Assembly: GCA_900319695.1 (NCBI GenBank)
Contig: ONPN01000005.1
Location: 1-60,731 of the forward strand
Reading direction: 5' to 3'
DNA from: an uncultured Eubacteriales bacterium
GTDB lineage: Bacteria; Bacillota; Clostridia; Oscillospirales; Oscillospiraceae
Length of the DNA stretch: 60,731 bases
In this document: piece after piece, positions 59,301 through 60,731 of the stretch
Numbering within the stretch: the stretch's first letter is position 1
Layout: each line of letters opens with the position of its first letter
Notes under the pieces: generated by a model
What the model saw: only the letters and a program-made list of their open reading frames with translations
The model's database searches: none
Told to the model about the DNA's origin: nothing
Position numbers and translations under genes: made by a program

Positions 59301-60541
59301 TCAAGGAGGGCAACACCACAGCGGACGGCAAGCTCATCTTCACCGGCCTTGCCCTCGGCACCTACAAGCTGACCGAAACGGCGGCTCCGGCTGGTTATGT
59401 CCTGGACTCTACCCCGATCACCGTTGAGGTCACAAACGCCGGACAGACTGTGAGCAAGACGATCACCAATACCCGCGCTGTCGGCAATATCTCCATTCTC
59501 AAAACCGATGCAGAGACAAACAAGCCCCTTGCTGGCGTCCACTTCAAGCTGACAGATTCCACCGGCAAGTTCATTTCCGAAGGTGTCACCGGCACGGAGG
59601 GCAAGATCACCTTCTCCGGAATGGCTCTCGGTGCCTATACTCTGACCGAGACAGAAGCTCCGAAAGGCTATGATCTGGATTCGACCCCGATTCCTGTGGA
59701 GCTGACCGAACACGGCAAGACCGTGAAGATCAGCGTCAAGAACACCCCAAGCCGAGGAAATCTGAAGCTCATCAAGAAAGACGCTTACGAGAACAAGCCC
59801 CTTGCCGGAGCCGTATATCAGCTCATGGACGAAAGCGGCAGGAAACTGGCCGAAGGCATCGCCAATGAAAACGGTGAGATCGTCTTTGAAAACCTGCTCT
59901 ACGGCAATTACCGGGTACAGGAGATTTCCGCACCCAAGGGCTACAAGGTGGACGAGAGAGCATATACCGTGACCGTTCCCACGGAAAACGGCACCCAGAC
60001 CGTGACAGATCTTCGCAGGCCGGGAACGCTGGAGGTCAGGAAGCAGGACGAGAAAGGCAAGCCCCTCGCAGGAGCATCCTTCCTTTTGGAATACTCCACG
60101 GACAGCGGCACGACCTGGACCCCCGTCACAAGCCGCAGTGGAGAGAACGTCACGGCGGGCGGCTGCACCAGCGCCGCACTCAACGCTGGGCAGCTCACCA
60201 CCGACAGCACCGGCAGCGTCAGCTTTACCGGCCTCCGGGCGGACGGCACGATTCTCTACCGCCTGACCGAAACCAAGGCCCCGGAGGGCTATTCCCTGAT
60301 CGGCATCGAACTCTACAAAGGCACACTTCCCATCGAAACGCAGAAAACCAATATTGAGGACTCGGAAACCGTGGACGGCAAGACATACTGTTATTCCCTG
60401 TATGTCACCGCAACAGATGATCCCACATACCGGCTCCCCGAAACCGGCGGCAGAGGCTTTGACCTGCTGCCTCTTTTTATGCCCATTTGCGCTATACCCC
60501 TCATTATCTATCATAAACGAAAGGAAGATTGCGAATCTTGA
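56375..60541 (+). CDS. LPETGG cell-wall adhesin with SpaA-type isopeptide repeats
   Basis: 1388 residues if it starts at the unusual ATT 56375, which lies nine bases after AGGAGG and gives LKTKWRRSIAVLLCVMLMSC as signal peptide; GTG at 56315 would be a longer choice. The N-terminal ~250 residues contain VAYCLQTSKDNPYN and RYATANAIRFFLAE, like a thioester (TQ adhesion) domain. Then come about eleven prealbumin-like SpaA/Cna-B repeats, each with a Lys in ITKTD or ILKTD and a Glu in YYAETSALPGY or YKLTETAAPTGY, the usual isopeptide partners. The C-terminus has YRLPETGGRG, a hydrophobic span and KRKED, a sortase signal. It is probably the tip or ancillary pilin. Confidence 0.9.
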   Translation: MLKTKWRRSIAVLLCVMLMSCAAFSLTAYADSAVITTGTMYSYFQTYNTSGVWVDLQTPGHATSDGQVAYCLQTSKDNPYNAAYSSIDGEYVYDEYVLTGLKAILTHGYPADNGGFSDLEARYATANAIRFFLAENYADGMPQYLNLNVNGDWIRGRPGYEDLFYWSLSLLQMARSGNVSTSGAGSLTFSPSEITLTQEGDYFTGSVTLTNGINGTYDLMDDMPEGKQILGHTGADHETLTIKIPAAYANGSYTLCAYGMDHLPTAKLFFWAPSVYNQQRIVTSTLDGSQDVFVRGFLTVKTPSATVQPQKGSLQITKTDDSGNPLSGVGFTLYDASKRAISTKTTDSSGIVTFSDLDLGNYYYAETSALPGYVLDSTQYPVSVSSNGQVVKKTMTNTPEKGGLQITKTDESGNPLSGVGFTLYDSSKRTISTKTTDSSGVVSFSDLAPGNYYYAETSALPGYVPDTTQYAVSITTSSLLVQKTVTNERIPSKGSLKLVKTDENGTPIASTGFQLLDSDGNRIASGGTDSSGVLVFSNLPLGNYFYQETFAVPGYALDDTKYPISITEDGQTITKTIVNYKSAGTIKILKTDSETGEPLQGAEFTILDENMREVTKGTTDETGLVVFAGLPLGPYYCQETQAPPGYFPLGSIELVYLDGNGKVVTLTYTNKPARGSIKLTKKNSDGELLRGVVFTLYDADKNEIKTGTTDENGVVVFDNLPIGDYWYAETSELTGYVPNHNLMAARVGFHTAVDEHTFTNYKAHGHVRVIKSDENGTPLAGVHFKLTDEAGNLIDEGDTGTDGKLIFSMLPVGKYILKETATLTGYVLDETPFSIELVNDGDVVTKEITNSQQTGSIAILKTDTETNKPLAGAHFKLTYSTGKLIKEGDTAADGKLTFTGLPLGTYKLTETAAPTGYVLDSTPITVEVTNAGQTVSKTITNAKQTGSIAILKTDADTSSPLAGAHFKLTDSTGSPIKEGNTTADGKLIFTGLALGTYKLTETAAPAGYVLDSTPITVEVTNAGQTVSKTITNTRAVGNISILKTDAETNKPLAGVHFKLTDSTGKFISEGVTGTEGKITFSGMALGAYTLTETEAPKGYDLDSTPIPVELTEHGKTVKISVKNTPSRGNLKLIKKDAYENKPLAGAVYQLMDESGRKLAEGIANENGEIVFENLLYGNYRVQEISAPKGYKVDERAYTVTVPTENGTQTVTDLRRPGTLEVRKQDEKGKPLAGASFLLEYSTDSGTTWTPVTSRSGENVTAGGCTSAALNAGQLTTDSTGSVSFTGLRADGTILYRLTETKAPEGYSLIGIELYKGTLPIETQKTNIEDSETVDGKTYCYSLYVTATDDPTYRLPETGGRGFDLLPLFMPICAIPLIIYHKRKEDCES
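58930..59475 (+). repeat. Two near-identical 273-bp coding repeats in the adhesin
   Basis: Two copies of a 91-residue SpaA unit (TGSIAILKTD...PLAGAHFKLT...) at 58930-59202 and 59203-59475, with a third, more diverged copy from 59476. Long identical stretches at DNA level could allow gain or loss of repeats by recombination. Confidence 0.8.
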
Positions 60542-60731
60542 AAAAACTCTTTTCTCTGCTGCTGGCCCTTGTCATGGTCGGCAGCTTTTCTATTCCCGCC
60601 TTTGCCGCCGCTGATCCGGCGCTGATCGACACGACGCGCACCGGCTCCATCAGCCTGTACAAGTACGATGTGACCGGCGCGGAGAAAGACGGCGTTTGGG
60701 ACAGCTCCTATGTCAGCACCGGCATCCGGGA
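60538..60731 (+). CDS. Major pilin-like protein (start only)
   Basis: The gene starts at TTG 60538, overlapping the adhesin stop, and runs off the window. 64 residues are seen: a signal peptide (KKLFSLLLALVMVGSFSIPA) and then RTGSISLYKYDVTGAEKDGV, the opening of a SpaA-type backbone pilin. GGAAG lies about ten bases upstream. It shares the operon with the adhesin; a sortase gene is expected downstream. Confidence 0.8.
   Translation, partial: MKKLFSLLLALVMVGSFSIPAFAAADPALIDTTRTGSISLYKYDVTGAEKDGVWDSSYVSTGIR

Noticed and set aside
58930-59475. CRISPR or satellite array
   Set aside because: These are 273-bp coding repeats of SpaA domains.

Overview
The window looks like a chromosomal stretch of a gut-type, spore-forming Clostridia member, most likely Oscillospiraceae or Ruminococcaceae. 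The reasons are GC-rich coding with lower-GC islands, a SpoIIE phosphatase, a SpoVK-like AAA ATPase, a truncated YaaH-type spore glycosidase, AbrB and DUF4317/DUF6465 proteins, and Gram-positive LPxTG pilus genes. No species can be named from sequence reading alone.

Layout. 0-4.7 kb: a minus-strand operon of small proteins (unknown, DUF1653, rhodanese, DUF5714, shortened flavodoxin), an AbrB regulator, an HTH-DUF6465 protein and a secreted protein. 4.8-10.2 kb: a complete oligopeptide/dipeptide ABC importer (binding protein, two permeases, two ATPases), then a small secreted repeat protein. 11.2-16.1 kb: an accessory tract with an IS630-type element whose transposase carries an amber stop, a sigma-like regulator with an RBS-masking leader, a candidate structured RNA, a small DNA-binding protein and a tyrosine integrase, ending near tRNA-Gln(CTG). 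16.2-37.1 kb: mostly housekeeping or conserved genes (DUF3810, DUF1015, a second IS630 element using a -1 frameshift, cdsA, a HerA-like ATPase, VOC, EamA, larB-larE-larC, spoIIE, DUF1643, NUDIX, VanZ-like, DUF4317) and a surface cluster of VTC polymerase, DUF4956 and a beta-helix carbohydrate-binding protein. 37.6-49 kb: a DUF6465 protein, then a carbohydrate block of amylosucrase-like GH13, HAD phosphatase, sucrose-type PTS EIIBCA, HPr, Enzyme I, phosphoesterase and PfkB kinase, then the AAA ATPase and a zinc ribbon.

49.5-60.7 kb: an accessory region beginning where a GH18 gene is cut off at an IS21 element with IstA and IstB fused in one protein. Next comes an AT-rich module of a GHKL ATPase joined to a PD-(D/E)XK-like nuclease domain, facing a two-gene operon (a four-helix membrane protein and a 99-residue protein). 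Two hairpins with the same 17-base palindromic core bracket this module, which is the best candidate for an undescribed, possibly defence-related, system. The window ends in a pilus operon: a 1388-residue LPETGG adhesin with about 11 SpaA-type repeats, then the start of a major pilin.

How genes work together. The 38.7-47 kb block encodes sucrose-type uptake by PTS with its own HPr and Enzyme I, and kinase and GH13 steps. The HPr lacks the regulatory serine. LarB, LarE and LarC make the nickel-pincer cofactor, but no LarA-type enzyme is nearby.
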